Positions 41,362 to 49,785 of a stretch of DNA of 63,452 bases are shown here, piece after piece. Location: positions 1 to 63,452 of the forward strand of contig JAGBEA010000049.1 of NCBI GenBank assembly GCA_017937195.1, read 5' to 3'. Each line of letters starts with the position of its first letter. Positions within the stretch are counted from its first letter, which is position 1. This DNA comes from Oscillospiraceae bacterium. Its GTDB lineage: Bacteria > Bacillota > Clostridia > Oscillospirales > Oscillospiraceae. The translations under genes and the position numbers were made by a program. A model generated the notes under the pieces. The model made no database searches and was not told where the DNA came from. It saw only the letters and a list, made by a program, of their open reading frames with translations.

Positions 41362-42921
41362 TCAATCCTCCGTGCCTTCCAAGGCATCCAGACCCTTCTT
41401 GGCCTCGGGCTTGCTGTCGCCGTGACGCACCTGACGCATGGTCACGAATGCCAGCGCCACAAACACGGTGGCATAGGGGAACAGCACCGTCATGCCCAGC
41501 TGATCCATCAGCATACCCGACAGCATAGGCGTTGCCACCTGCGCCGCCATGGAGGCGGTGTAGTAAAAGCCGGTGTACTTGCCCACATTGCCGCCGGAGC
41601 ACAGCTCCACCACCATGGGGAAGGAGTTGACATTGATGGTTGCCCACGCCACGCCTGCCAGCGCGAAGAGGGCGTTCATAATCACAGTGGGGCTGCCGGC
41701 GCGCATAAACGAGGCGGCAGCAAAGGCGGTGGTCAGCATCACAACGCCTGCCATAATGGTCTTTTTGCGGCCCACCTTGGACGCCACCATACCTACCGGC
41801 AGATACGCCACGATGGCGGCGGCCTGCGCGATGATGAGGGTCAGGTTGTAGTCCTTGTGCAGGATGTTGCTGGCGTAGACGGAGTACTTGCTGGTCACGG
41901 CGTTGTAGCCAAAGAACCACAGCACGATACTCAAAAGGATGAACAGCAGCGAGCGCTTCTCCTCCTCCGTCAGCTTGCGCTCGGGCACCTTTTCGCCCTC
42001 TGCGCTCTCCTCCTCGATGCCGAGGCGGATGCTCTCGGCCTGCATCTCGGCCGCCCACTCCTTCTCCTGCACCGTCAGCAGGAAAACCACCAGCGCCGTC
42101 AGCATAATGGCGGCAATGACGGAGAAGAAGCCGGTGTAGCTCATCAGCGAGTTCTTCACCGCCGCCGTGGCGAACACCATACCCAGCACCAGCACCAGAA
42201 TGCCGCCTGCGCTGCCCATCAGGTTGATGATGGCATTGGCCTTACTGCGCAGCGGCTTGACGGTCACATCGGGCATCAGCGCCACCGCGGGGGAGCGGAA
42301 CATGGCCATCGCCACCAGCACCACCAACAGCAGCAGCACGAAGAATATCAGCGTGGAGGGACTCTCCGCCGTCACCTGCCATGCGTAGGCCTGACGGGCA
42401 GGCACCACATAGGCGGTGTAGTCGCTGTTGGTGGTCTCCTTGCCGCTTGCGTCCACCGTCTTGCTGCGGATGGCAGCAAACTCATCGGCGGTAAACTTCT
42501 CGCTCAGCACGAATTTCTCGCCGTTGGGGGCGATGAGCTGTGCATCCTTCTGGGAGTCGTAGATGACCTGCAGCGCCGCAGGCTCATCGATGGCGGACAC
42601 CTTGGAGATGTTGCGCAGCTGCGCGCCGTCCACGAAGGAAAGGGCAATCAGCGCCACGGCGGCAATCAGCGTACCCACCACGATAAAGGGGGTGCGGCGG
42701 CCGCGCTTGCCGCTGTGCTTGTCGGATATAGCACCGAACAGCGGCAGCAGGAACAGCGCCAGAATGTTGTCCGCCGCCATAATGATACCCGACCAGCCCT
42801 GCGACATACCGAACTTGTTGGTCAGAATCAGCGGGATGGTGTTGTCATAGGCCTGCCAGAAGGCGCTGATGAGGAAGAAGGCAAAGCCGACTAAAATCGT
42901 GCGCTTGTAGTTCAGTTTCAT
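41362..42921 (-). CDS. MFS transporter (sugar or glycoside type)
   Basis: 519 residues, about 12 transmembrane helices. The opening RTILVGFAFFLISAFWQAYDNTIPLIL, the loop ISDKHSGKRGRRTPFIV (MFS motif A with GxR) and the large periplasmic-like insertion (about 90-175) are typical of the SLC45/sucrose-transporter-like MFS branch. Substrate unknown. Stop and start overlap the HAD gene as ATGA (42918-42921), so the operon is tightly coupled. GGAGGAGAAC precedes the ATG. Confidence 0.87.
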   Translation of the reverse strand: MKLNYKRTILVGFAFFLISAFWQAYDNTIPLILTNKFGMSQGWSGIIMAADNILALFLLPLFGAISDKHSGKRGRRTPFIVVGTLIAAVALIALSFVDGAQLRNISKVSAIDEPAALQVIYDSQKDAQLIAPNGEKFVLSEKFTADEFAAIRSKTVDASGKETTNSDYTAYVVPARQAYAWQVTAESPSTLIFFVLLLLVVLVAMAMFRSPAVALMPDVTVKPLRSKANAIINLMGSAGGILVLVLGMVFATAAVKNSLMSYTGFFSVIAAIMLTALVVFLLTVQEKEWAAEMQAESIRLGIEEESAEGEKVPERKLTEEEKRSLLFILLSIVLWFFGYNAVTSKYSVYASNILHKDYNLTLIIAQAAAIVAYLPVGMVASKVGRKKTIMAGVVMLTTAFAAASFMRAGSPTVIMNALFALAGVAWATINVNSFPMVVELCSGGNVGKYTGFYYTASMAAQVATPMLSGMLMDQLGMTVLFPYATVFVALAFVTMRQVRHGDSKPEAKKGLDALEGTED

Positions 42922-43718
42922 TTGTTCTCCTCCAGTCTGCGATACAGCTCGCGGATGTGGGTCATCACCCAAGTGGGATGGATGTTATACTCGTCAATAT
43001 CGCTCTCCACGCCCTCGCCGGACAGCACGAACACGGTGTCGATGCCGGCGTTGACGCCGCTGGCGATGTCGGTGTAGAGCCGGTCGCCCACCATCACCGC
43101 CTGCTCCGCTGTAAAGCCGGTGCGCTGCAGCGCCAGATACACCATCTCCGGCTGGGGCTTGCCGATGACCTTGGGGCGACGGCCGGTGGCGCGGTGCAGC
43201 ATCTCGCACACGCTGCCGCAGTCCGGCACGCTGCCGTACCAGGTGGGGCAGACCCAATCGGGGTTGGTGGCAACGAACTCCACGCCGCGGTTGAGTAGGA
43301 TGCAGGCATCCTCTAATTTTTGGAACGTCAGCTCCGTGTCAAAGCCGCACAGCAGCACCTCCACATCGTCCTCCCGCTCGGTGGTGATGGGGATGCCCGC
43401 CTCCTGCAGCTGCGCGCAGAACGAGCGCGTACCGAACACATAGCACTTCTTCCCTGCCAGATGCTCCTTCAAATAGGCGATGGTGGCGTCCACCGAGGTG
43501 AGGAAATCCTCCCGCGTGGTCTCGATGCCCAAACGCTGCATCTTGGCGATGTAGTCCTCCACACCCTTGGAGGAGTTGTTGGTCAAAAAGAGGCTCTTTC
43601 CGCCGATTTTCTTCACATAGTCCAAAAACTCCGGCACCTTGTCAAAGAGCGTTTCGCTCAAATAAATGGTGCCGTCCATATCCAGCAGAAACAGCCGCTT
43701 GTCCTTCAATTCAGCCAT
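42918..43718 (-). CDS. HAD-IIA family phosphatase (NagD-like)
   Basis: 266 residues. LFLLDMDGTIYLSE (motif I with the nucleophile Asp), FLTNNSSK (motif II), IGKPQPEMVY (Lys of motif III) and VGDRLYTDIASG (motif IV) are present. The C2A cap is in the middle. Substrates of this group include glycerol phosphate and nucleotide or sugar phosphates. A role after the neighbouring GDPD (removing glycerol phosphate) fits but is inference. The start at 43718 follows GGGAGGTGCGG. Confidence 0.92.
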   Translation of the reverse strand: MAELKDKRLFLLDMDGTIYLSETLFDKVPEFLDYVKKIGGKSLFLTNNSSKGVEDYIAKMQRLGIETTREDFLTSVDATIAYLKEHLAGKKCYVFGTRSFCAQLQEAGIPITTEREDDVEVLLCGFDTELTFQKLEDACILLNRGVEFVATNPDWVCPTWYGSVPDCGSVCEMLHRATGRRPKVIGKPQPEMVYLALQRTGFTAEQAVMVGDRLYTDIASGVNAGIDTVFVLSGEGVESDIDEYNIHPTWVMTHIRELYRRLEENK

Positions 43719-43750
43719 TTTTCCGCACCTCCCGTGCGTCATAGTAATAC

Positions 43751-43770
43751 AGTGTGAATTATATCACACT
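43751..43770. promoter_or_regulatory. CRP/FNR-like palindrome AGTGTGA-N6-TCACACT
   Basis: A perfect palindrome AGTGTGAattataTCACACT covers the -10 hexamer (43758-43763) of the HAD operon promoter. TGTGA-N6-TCACA is the classical Crp-family half-site arrangement. Bound there it would repress rather than activate. Confidence 0.65.
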
Positions 43771-43787
43771 CCCCCTTTGATTGGCAA
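43758..43787 (-). promoter_or_regulatory. promoter of the HAD-to-coiled-coil operon
   Basis: On the minus strand TTGCCA (43782-43787), 18 bases, TATAAT (43758-43763). Confidence 0.75.
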
Positions 43788-43832
43788 GCGGAAAGCGCTG
43801 CCATCCACCGCGTTGCATTTGGATGCCATATA

Positions 43833-43898
43833 TGGTATTGGAACTGAAATTGGTATTGGTACTGGTATTGGTATTGGAATTGGTATTGGTATTGGCAT
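43833..43898. repeat. GGTATT hexamer repeats
   Basis: About ten copies of (G/A)GTATTG-like hexamers with a few substitutions (ATTGGTATTGGTACTGGTATT and so on), in the 414-base gap between the HAD gene and the next plus-strand gene. It is not in a coding sequence and sits about 50 bases upstream of the HAD promoter. Slippage could change spacing, though phase variation is unproven. Confidence 0.8.
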
Positions 43899-44076
43899 CG
43901 TTTGCATGCATTTGCATCGGGAGTTGGTTTGCGCGTAAAAACCCCTTCACTATATGGGGCGAAATCGGCAAAAGTTGTACAGTTTTGTGCAACAAGGGGA
44001 AAGTTTTTTGAAAACGGGCAAAAGCCGCCGCGGCGCGCAGACTGAGTAAAAATTCCCCATATTCATCCCCTTACCC

Positions 44077-44106
44077 TTGACCCCCTCCCCCGCGATATTG
44101 TATAAT
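44077..44106 (+). promoter_or_regulatory. promoter of the gene at 44133
   Basis: TTGACC (44077-44082), 18 bases, TATAAT (44101-44106), 27 bases before the start codon. Confidence 0.75.
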
Positions 44107-44132
44107 CGTTGCATAAAAAGGAGGGTGGAACT

Positions 44133-44750
44133 ATGTTCAACGAACTTTTCTGGATGGCTGCCGCTGATGCGGCGCAGGGGGCTGGAGAAACAACCGGCTC
44201 ATTTGGACAAGGTGCTGTATATATTGGTCTCATTATTCTTCTGTCCTATTACCTTTACCGAAGAAAGCACCCTAAAAAAGCACGCCCCTCAAGAGAGACA
44301 AAAAAACTGCGAAAAACTGAACAGAGCCAACTCGAAGCCCAATTTGGTGCGCTTCCATATCACGCATATGACTTATCACACTGTGGCGGTCTTTCTCTCC
44401 CCGATTGCGCAGAGTGCAACGCATATTGCAACCCCGGCACTTTGCTTATCGTCGACGGAAAACAGCAATTCGCCATCCCAACCAATCGCATACTTACTGT
44501 CAAATTAGAAACGGAAACCGATATACAAAAAGAAACGCATGTAACGACATTTTACAAATGGGTAGAAAATAAGCCCAGAACATTTACAACAGTTACTAAA
44601 AGATATTACTTGACCATTAATTATATCAAGAAAAACGGACAAGTGGGCTATATTTACTTACAAACTCCGGCGGACAACAGAGAAGCCACTGAATTCGCAA
44701 AAAACTGCGCCCCGTATTGCAACGGCACAGTTGTCAAAACCGAACTATAA
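44133..44750 (+). CDS. membrane-anchored protein, unknown
   Basis: 205 residues: a short N-terminal stretch, one transmembrane helix (about 23-41, GAVYIGLIILLSYYLYRR), then a soluble domain with several cysteines (HCGGLSLPDCAECNAYCNPG near 92, NCAPYCNG near 195) that may form disulfides or bind metal. It has more A+T than the flanking genes. The start at 44133 has AAAGGAGGGTGG upstream. No family recognised; it stands alone between two terminators. Confidence 0.7.
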   Translation: MFNELFWMAAADAAQGAGETTGSFGQGAVYIGLIILLSYYLYRRKHPKKARPSRETKKLRKTEQSQLEAQFGALPYHAYDLSHCGGLSLPDCAECNAYCNPGTLLIVDGKQQFAIPTNRILTVKLETETDIQKETHVTTFYKWVENKPRTFTTVTKRYYLTINYIKKNGQVGYIYLQTPADNREATEFAKNCAPYCNGTVVKTEL

Positions 44751-44757
44751 CCCCCAA

Positions 44758-44792
44758 AGAGGCGGCGCGAGATTCGCGCCGCCTCTTTCTAT
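44758..44792. terminator. terminator between converging genes
   Basis: AAAGAGGCGGCGCG/CGCGCCGCCTCTTT, serving the plus-strand gene and the converging germination gene. Confidence 0.9.
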
Positions 44793-46192
44793 GTGTTATC
44801 ACGGCTGATGGGTCTGCGGTGCAGCAGCGCCTTCAGCTTTTTGCCGTCAAAGGGAATCAGCGGATAGAGATATCCCTTGCCCACCAGTGGCTTGGTGGTT
44901 GCCACCAGCACCAGTATCCCCACGACGCCCAGTGCAAAGCCCACCCAATCCAGCGCCCAAATCAAGACAAGCAGCGCCATTCGGCACAGCTTGCTGGCAT
45001 AGCCCATCTCATAGCTGTGCTGGGCGTAGTTGGCGATGGCTACGAATGCCATATACACCAGCACCTCCGGCACCAGCCACCGCGAGCGCACCGCAAAGTC
45101 GCCTAAAATCAGCGCGCCCAGCATACTGAAGGAATTGCTCAGCGCGTTGGGTGTGTTCAGCGATGCCAGCTTCAGCAGATCCACGATCAGCTCCACCAGT
45201 AATAGCTGCACGATGAGCGGCACATAGTACTCGTCCTGAATCAGCAGAAAGCGGAGATTTTCGTGGAGCCGCGGTGGGTCTTTCACCAGCAGATACCACA
45301 GCGGCGTCACAAACACCGTCAGCAGCAGCACCGCAAGGCGCACCAGCTGCAGATAGCTGCCCACCAAGGGCGGAAAGTAGTAGTCGTTGATCTCCTCGCT
45401 GAAGCGCAGCAGGGTGGTGGGCAAAATCATCACCGCCGGCGTGTTGTCCACCATCACCAGCACATCGCCCTCCATCACGCAGGCGGTGGCCACATCGGGG
45501 CGCTCGGTGTAGCGCACCTTGGGGAAGGGGTTGTACCACTGGCGCGGCGCGATGGACTCGGCGATGCTCTCCTGACTCATGGCAACAGACCGCACATCGA
45601 TTGCCTGCAGCTTGCGCCGCAGCTCCTCCACCAACTGGGGGTCGGCCTCCCCCTCCATATAGCACAGCGCCACATCGGTCTGTGACCGTCCGCCCACCGC
45701 CAGATGCTCCAGCGTCAGCTGGGGCGAGCGGATGCGGCGGCGCAGCAGCGCGGCGTTTTTCATAATGTTCTCCACAAAGCCGTCGTGGCTGCCACGCAGC
45801 ACCTTGCTGGTGTCCGGCTCCTCGATGGAGCGCAGGGGAAACTGCTTGGCCTCCATCACCGCGCCGCCGCCGTAGCCCTCGATGATGAGCAGCGTCTTGC
45901 CGGAGAATACCGCCGTCACCGCCTTGTCCATATCCTGCTCCACCTTAGAGTCGCAGGCGGTGACATAGCGCTCCACAAAGTCCTGCAGCGTTTTCACATC
46001 CTGCAGCGATGGCACCGTCATCCACGCCGCAAGCATCCGCTCCAGCATAGCGTCCTGCGCATAGCCGTTGACCACCCACAGCTTGGCGCGCCGCGTGCCG
46101 ATGCGCAGCGTGCGCCCCACAATGTCGAAGCTGCGCCCCACGCCCAGCTGCGTGTCCAGATATGCTGCCTGCTTGTCAAATTCCGTTGCCAT
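44789..46192 (-). CDS. spore germination protein, GerA/SpoVAF family
   Basis: 467 residues. A large soluble N-terminal domain (1-285), with DVALCYMEGEADPQLVEELRRKL and DVLVMVDNTPAVMILPTT, is followed by about five transmembrane helices (from about 300 on: SYLQLVRLAVLLLTVFVTPLWYLLV, LIVQLLLVELIVDLLKLA and so on). The closing arrangement (YEMGYASKLCRMALLVLIWALDW) fits SpoVAF more than GerAA. It acts in the spore inner membrane in germination or DPA release. The start at 46192 is chosen for the MATEFDKQ N-terminus; a sigma-G-like promoter lies 30-60 bases upstream. Confidence 0.85.
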   Translation of the reverse strand: MATEFDKQAAYLDTQLGVGRSFDIVGRTLRIGTRRAKLWVVNGYAQDAMLERMLAAWMTVPSLQDVKTLQDFVERYVTACDSKVEQDMDKAVTAVFSGKTLLIIEGYGGGAVMEAKQFPLRSIEEPDTSKVLRGSHDGFVENIMKNAALLRRRIRSPQLTLEHLAVGGRSQTDVALCYMEGEADPQLVEELRRKLQAIDVRSVAMSQESIAESIAPRQWYNPFPKVRYTERPDVATACVMEGDVLVMVDNTPAVMILPTTLLRFSEEINDYYFPPLVGSYLQLVRLAVLLLTVFVTPLWYLLVKDPPRLHENLRFLLIQDEYYVPLIVQLLLVELIVDLLKLASLNTPNALSNSFSMLGALILGDFAVRSRWLVPEVLVYMAFVAIANYAQHSYEMGYASKLCRMALLVLIWALDWVGFALGVVGILVLVATTKPLVGKGYLYPLIPFDGKKLKALLHRRPISRDNT

Positions 46193-46218
46193 ACGCACCC
46201 TCCGCACCCATTTTGCGT

Positions 46219-46247
46219 TAGTATGCCGCATTTGGGGGCGGATATGC
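46219..46247 (-). promoter_or_regulatory. sigma-G-like promoter of the germination gene
   Basis: On the minus strand GCATA (46243-46247), 17 bases, CATACTA (46219-46225), matching the forespore sigma-F/G consensus (GHATR and CATnHTA). Confidence 0.55.
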
Positions 46248-46279
46248 AAAAAAAAGACGGAGCGAATGCCCCGTCTTTT
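46246..46279 (-). terminator. terminator after the 63-residue gene
   Basis: AAAAGACGG/CCGTCTTTT with a T-run on the minus strand, between the small gene and the germination gene, so the latter is a separate unit with its own promoter. Confidence 0.75.
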
Positions 46280-46470
46280 CACTTGATATTGCCGCAAAGG
46301 CTGTCCACATACTGCCGCAGCTCCTCGGCAGAGTGCAGCTGCCGCGTGCCGTCCACGAACTTCTCCCGCTCCTCGGGGGAAAGTCCGTTAAAGTAGTTCA
46401 GCGCCACGGGATTTTTCGCCAGCATCATACTCACACCCGTGGGCAGCTCCGTCCAGAAATTTTCTGCCAC
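46279..46470 (-). CDS. small hypothetical protein
   Basis: 63 residues: AENFWTELPTGVSMMLAKNPVALNYFNGLSPEEREKFVDGTRQLHSAEELRQYVDSL. Short helical proteins with this F-W-(T/E)-LPxGxxMxLA opening recur in Clostridia next to acetyltransferase or sporulation genes. The start is the GTG at 46470, six bases after GAGGTG; a longer frame has no ribosome site. It lies 42 bases after the fused DUF2156-GNAT gene. Confidence 0.7.
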   Translation of the reverse strand: MAENFWTELPTGVSMMLAKNPVALNYFNGLSPEEREKFVDGTRQLHSAEELRQYVDSLCGNIK

Positions 46471-46511
46471 TGTTATCACCTCGCCCACAGTATGCGCCGC
46501 AGGCACGGGGC

Positions 46512-47912
46512 TTATACCAGCTTTTCAAAGTAGAAGAAGGTGTCATCCTCCCCCGTTTTGCGCATACAGCCCGACAGCATCTTGTAGGAGGCGATGTTTT
46601 CCTTATAGCACTTGGCCACCACCCGCGTCAGCCGCATTTTGTACAGTGCCCACTTGGCCACCGCCGCGAAGGCCTCCGCGCCGTAACCGTGACCGGCGTA
46701 CTGCGGTGCGATGCGTGCGCCCAGCTCCGCGCCGCCGCGCCAATCGAAGCGGTACAGCACCGCCTCACCGATACACTTTCCGTCCAGCCGGATGGCAAAA
46801 TTGACGGCGCGCCGTGCAGCGAAATCCTGCCGCGCCACATCGAGGAAATAGTCCTCCGTCAGCTCACCGTAGAGGTCCTGCCGATAGTCATAGCCCCACC
46901 AGCGGTTGCGCTCGTCATCAAGGCAGATGGCGTTATAGGCGGTCTTGTCCCCCTCTTCAAAGGCGGAGAGGGTCAGCCGCTCCGTCTCCAGCGTGGGGAT
47001 CTCCTGCAGCAGATCCGCCTCACAGCCGATGTCCATACGGGTCTTGCCCGCCAGCTCCGCCGGCAGATACTGCAGCTTGGAGGTGCGCAAACCGGGGTCA
47101 CTGGCATCGTCCTGCCGGTTGAGCCAGTACACGTCCTTGCCAAAATGGGCGGCAAAGGATTGCACCATGGCAGGATACGCGCCGGAGTAGGAGTACAGCG
47201 CCTTTTCGATGTGCACCTGCAGTGTATCGCCGCAGCGCTCGCCCAAGCTCAGCGCCACCAGCCGCCCCTCCACCAGCAATCCGCCGGCGCAGAACCAGCC
47301 GCGGTCCAGCAGACCGAACATCTCCTTGGCATAGCCCAGCTCGCGGCGGGCATTGGCGTTGTCCCCCTTGCGGAACTCGGCGCCGTAGTCCTGCCAGAAC
47401 CGGTCGATCAACTCGCTGTCCGCCGCCGTCAGCACCACGAATCGGGCATCCGGCGCGATTTTGCGGAATTTGTTGATGTGGTTGCGCTGCCCGCTGTAGC
47501 GGCGTCCGGCAAAGGTGGCCAGATCCTCGGCGCGGTAGAGATAGTCGCGCCACGCCCGCTCCGTGCGGAGGGAGGCATAGGGATAGCGCTGCAGCAGCTG
47601 CTCCCGCTTCTCCTGCGGCACCAGTGACCAGATCAGGCGGTGCCCCGTCTCGGTACACCACTCCTCCACCAGACGCAGCGCCGTATCCTCGTCGCCGCCC
47701 TCGCCCACCACGGGGTAGTCGAACACGCACTCATCGCCGATGCAGCAGCGCACGATCAAACAGCCGGCAGCAATGGCGAACTGCGCCTTGAGATAGCTGT
47801 GCCACATCAGCTTCACGCCGACGGAGTATTCGCACAGCCGATAGGTGCATTTTTCGTAATATTCTCTGATTTCCGCCGCCGTCTGCGGCGTAATGGGTCG
47901 AAATTCCAGCAT
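46512..47912 (-). CDS. fused DUF2156-like and GNAT acyltransferase protein
   Basis: 466 residues in two parts. Residues 1-290 resemble the DUF2156 (phosphatidylglycerol lysyltransferase C-terminal) domain: RRYSGQRNHINKFRKIAPDARF and AREWL-like stretches, with GLLVEGRLVALSLGE and HIEKALYSYSGAYPAMVQSFA. Residues 300-466 are a RimJ/RimL-type GNAT acetyltransferase: LETERLTLSAFEEGDKTAYNAI, IGEAVLYRFDWRGGAELGARIAPQYAGHGYGAEAF and NIASYKMLSGCM. Both halves use acyl donors, so a two-step or self-modifying role is possible. Its own promoter is at 47941-47969. The start at 47912 follows AAGGAG. Confidence 0.85.
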   Translation of the reverse strand: MLEFRPITPQTAAEIREYYEKCTYRLCEYSVGVKLMWHSYLKAQFAIAAGCLIVRCCIGDECVFDYPVVGEGGDEDTALRLVEEWCTETGHRLIWSLVPQEKREQLLQRYPYASLRTERAWRDYLYRAEDLATFAGRRYSGQRNHINKFRKIAPDARFVVLTAADSELIDRFWQDYGAEFRKGDNANARRELGYAKEMFGLLDRGWFCAGGLLVEGRLVALSLGERCGDTLQVHIEKALYSYSGAYPAMVQSFAAHFGKDVYWLNRQDDASDPGLRTSKLQYLPAELAGKTRMDIGCEADLLQEIPTLETERLTLSAFEEGDKTAYNAICLDDERNRWWGYDYRQDLYGELTEDYFLDVARQDFAARRAVNFAIRLDGKCIGEAVLYRFDWRGGAELGARIAPQYAGHGYGAEAFAAVAKWALYKMRLTRVVAKCYKENIASYKMLSGCMRKTGEDDTFFYFEKLV

Positions 47913-47940
47913 ATTAGCTCCTTGGTAGTTTGGTTCTCCT

Positions 47941-47969
47941 ATTATACTCCCCCCATCTTTTTCTGACAA
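47941..47969 (-). promoter_or_regulatory. promoter of the fused acyltransferase gene
   Basis: On the minus strand TTGTCA (47964-47969), 17 bases, TATAAT (47941-47946). Confidence 0.75.
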
Positions 47970-48047
47970 CCCCTCCAGCCCCTAACAATTTTTTCGTCTT
48001 GCTTCAACTTATTTTTTAGTATTCCTAAAAAATTTTAAGAAAAACTA

Positions 48048-48076
48048 TTGATTCCTGCGGCGGAATGCGGTACACT
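48048..48076 (+). promoter_or_regulatory. promoter of the 2-hydroxyacid dehydrogenase gene
   Basis: TTGATT (48048-48053), 17 bases, TACACT (48071-48076), leaving an 80-base leader. Confidence 0.65.
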
Positions 48077-48160
48077 GTGTGTAATAGCTCACATAAACAT
48101 TTCTTATACCCCATTTTTCGCAAGCTACATCGGTTGAATCGTAATAAGGAGGATGCAGAT

Positions 48161-49054
48161 ATGCGTATTTTGATCACCGACGGTATGGATCGCGCTGCCA
48201 TTGCGCAGCTTCAGGCATTGGGTCACGAGGTGGTAGAGCAGTTTTATGAACCGGACGCGCTGGGCGCGGCGCTGCGTGATTTTGACGCGGTGGTGGTGCG
48301 TTCCAAAACGAAGGTCCGGCAAAAGCACATTGACGAGGCGCTGGGCGGTCGGCTGAAGCTGATCATCCGCGGCGGCGTGGGTGTGGACAACATCGATGTA
48401 GCCTACGCTGAGGAGAAGGGCATCGCCGTGCGCAACACCCCCTGCGCCTCCTCGGAGTCGGTGGCAGAGATGGCGCTGGCGCTGATGTTCGCCTGCTCGC
48501 GCTATGTGTCCATCGCCGGTCACACCATGCGCGAGGGCAAGTGGGAGAAGAAGGCCTACGGCAAGGGCGTGGAGCTGCAGGGCAAGACGCTGGGCATCAT
48601 CGGCACCGGCCGCATCGGTCTGAAGCTGGCCAGTGTGGCAAGCGCCATCGGTATGAAGGTCATCGCCTACAGCCGCACCCACAAGCCGGAAACCGGTCTG
48701 GAGTTCGTGTCCTTTGAGGAGCTGCTGCAGCGCGCCGATTTCATCAGCCTCCACACCCCCGCCATTCTGGGCAGACCCCTCATTGGCGCGGAGGAGATCG
48801 CCAAGATGAAGGACGGCGTCATCATCGTCAACACCTCCCGCGGCGCCAACATCGACGAGGGCGCGCTGCTGGAGGCGCTCAACAGCGGCAAGGTACGCGG
48901 TGCAGGTCTGGATGTGTTCGTCGACGAGCCTACCGCCAATCTTGCATTGGTCAGCCATCCCAATGTGGCCTGCACGCCCCATATCGGTGCCGCCACCGGT
49001 GAAGCGCAAAAGCGCATCGGCGCGGAAGTGGTGGAGATCATCTCCGCATTCTAA
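48161..49054 (+). CDS. D-isomer-specific 2-hydroxyacid dehydrogenase (SerA-like, no ACT domain)
   Basis: 297 residues. Catalytic core: IRGGVGVDNIDVAYAEEKGIAVRNTP, NAD loop LGIIGTGRIGLKLA (about residue 145), INTSRGANIDE (catalytic Arg) and CTPHIGAAT (His of the His-Glu pair). It would oxidise or reduce 2-hydroxyacids with NAD, as phosphoglycerate dehydrogenase or a hydroxypyruvate reductase does. The length matches the form without regulatory ACT domain. Its neighbour serine dehydratase genes (49786-51349) are in the opposite direction, so a link to serine metabolism is only suggestive. AAGGAGG precedes the ATG. Confidence 0.9.
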   Translation: MRILITDGMDRAAIAQLQALGHEVVEQFYEPDALGAALRDFDAVVVRSKTKVRQKHIDEALGGRLKLIIRGGVGVDNIDVAYAEEKGIAVRNTPCASSESVAEMALALMFACSRYVSIAGHTMREGKWEKKAYGKGVELQGKTLGIIGTGRIGLKLASVASAIGMKVIAYSRTHKPETGLEFVSFEELLQRADFISLHTPAILGRPLIGAEEIAKMKDGVIIVNTSRGANIDEGALLEALNSGKVRGAGLDVFVDEPTANLALVSHPNVACTPHIGAATGEAQKRIGAEVVEIISAF

Positions 49055-49067
49055 AGTAAAATCCACA

Positions 49068-49113
49068 GGCATCCCCCAAAAAGATTTTCTCTGTCTCCTT
49101 GGGGGATGCCTTC
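49068..49113 (+). terminator. terminator of the 2-hydroxyacid dehydrogenase gene
   Basis: AGGCATCCCCCAA/TTGGGGGATGCCT stem with T-rich sequence after it. Confidence 0.75.
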
Positions 49114-49153
49114 TTACAAGTATAAGAGCCTTCGGCGCTGTAGACTCTTTTCT

Positions 49154-49717
49154 TTATGGTTTGAACAGCAGCAACTCTTCGCCGCTTTTTCCGTAGACAA
49201 TTCCGTTTTCGTACACAGCCACCTCGCCAAAGGTGTAGATATCTATAAAATACCCATCCGGAACCACTGTTTCGTATCGTTTTTGCCCATAGGCAAAAGA
49301 ATACTTCTGCGCCGCGTCATCACTGTTATCGCCGAAGATCACCAACAAAGCCGGCGGACATTCCTCCAGCTTCTCCCGGTAATAGTCGTTGACCCAATTG
49401 ACATTGGAAGACGAAAATCCAAGGTGTTTCAACCGTGTACCACCCAGCCGCTGCTGAAAATGGGTCAAGAACAAATGCCCGTTGTCACCGTTTTCCCAGC
49501 AGACATAAACCTGCCCGTCCTGCTCTTTCACAAGCTTCACGGAGACCTGCTCCACCGCTATCTCCTGCTGCTGCGCCAATATGCGGCGCAGCGCCGTTTC
49601 ACTGCCGTCATACTCGTGCAGTCCACGCAGTTCCCGTGCCGCCCAAGACAGCCCAAACACGATCACACCTGCCAATACCGCTTTCCAAAGCCAGCTGAAT
49701 AATTTCTGCGATCCCAT
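49154..49717 (-). CDS. membrane-anchored hypothetical protein
   Basis: 187 residues: one N-terminal transmembrane helix (about 8-27, WLWKAVLAGVIVFGLSW), then a soluble extracellular domain rich in tyrosine and acidic residues. It may be a lipoprotein-like or sensor domain; no lipobox Cys or family motif is visible. AGAGAGGGGT precedes the ATG. Between it and the serine dehydratase (49718-49785) nothing clear is seen. Confidence 0.7.
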   Translation of the reverse strand: MGSQKLFSWLWKAVLAGVIVFGLSWAARELRGLHEYDGSETALRRILAQQQEIAVEQVSVKLVKEQDGQVYVCWENGDNGHLFLTHFQQRLGGTRLKHLGFSSSNVNWVNDYYREKLEECPPALLVIFGDNSDDAAQKYSFAYGQKRYETVVPDGYFIDIYTFGEVAVYENGIVYGKSGEELLLFKP

Positions 49718-49785
49718 AGTACCCCTCTCTTACAGCGTACTCGTTTACAGTTTCCTTCTCAAAACTCCGTCCCTTGGTATCATCT

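Noticed and set aside
43833-43898. Coding repeat (Asn-Thr rich) on the minus strand
   Set aside because: The frame has no start with ribosome site and lies upstream of a promoter.
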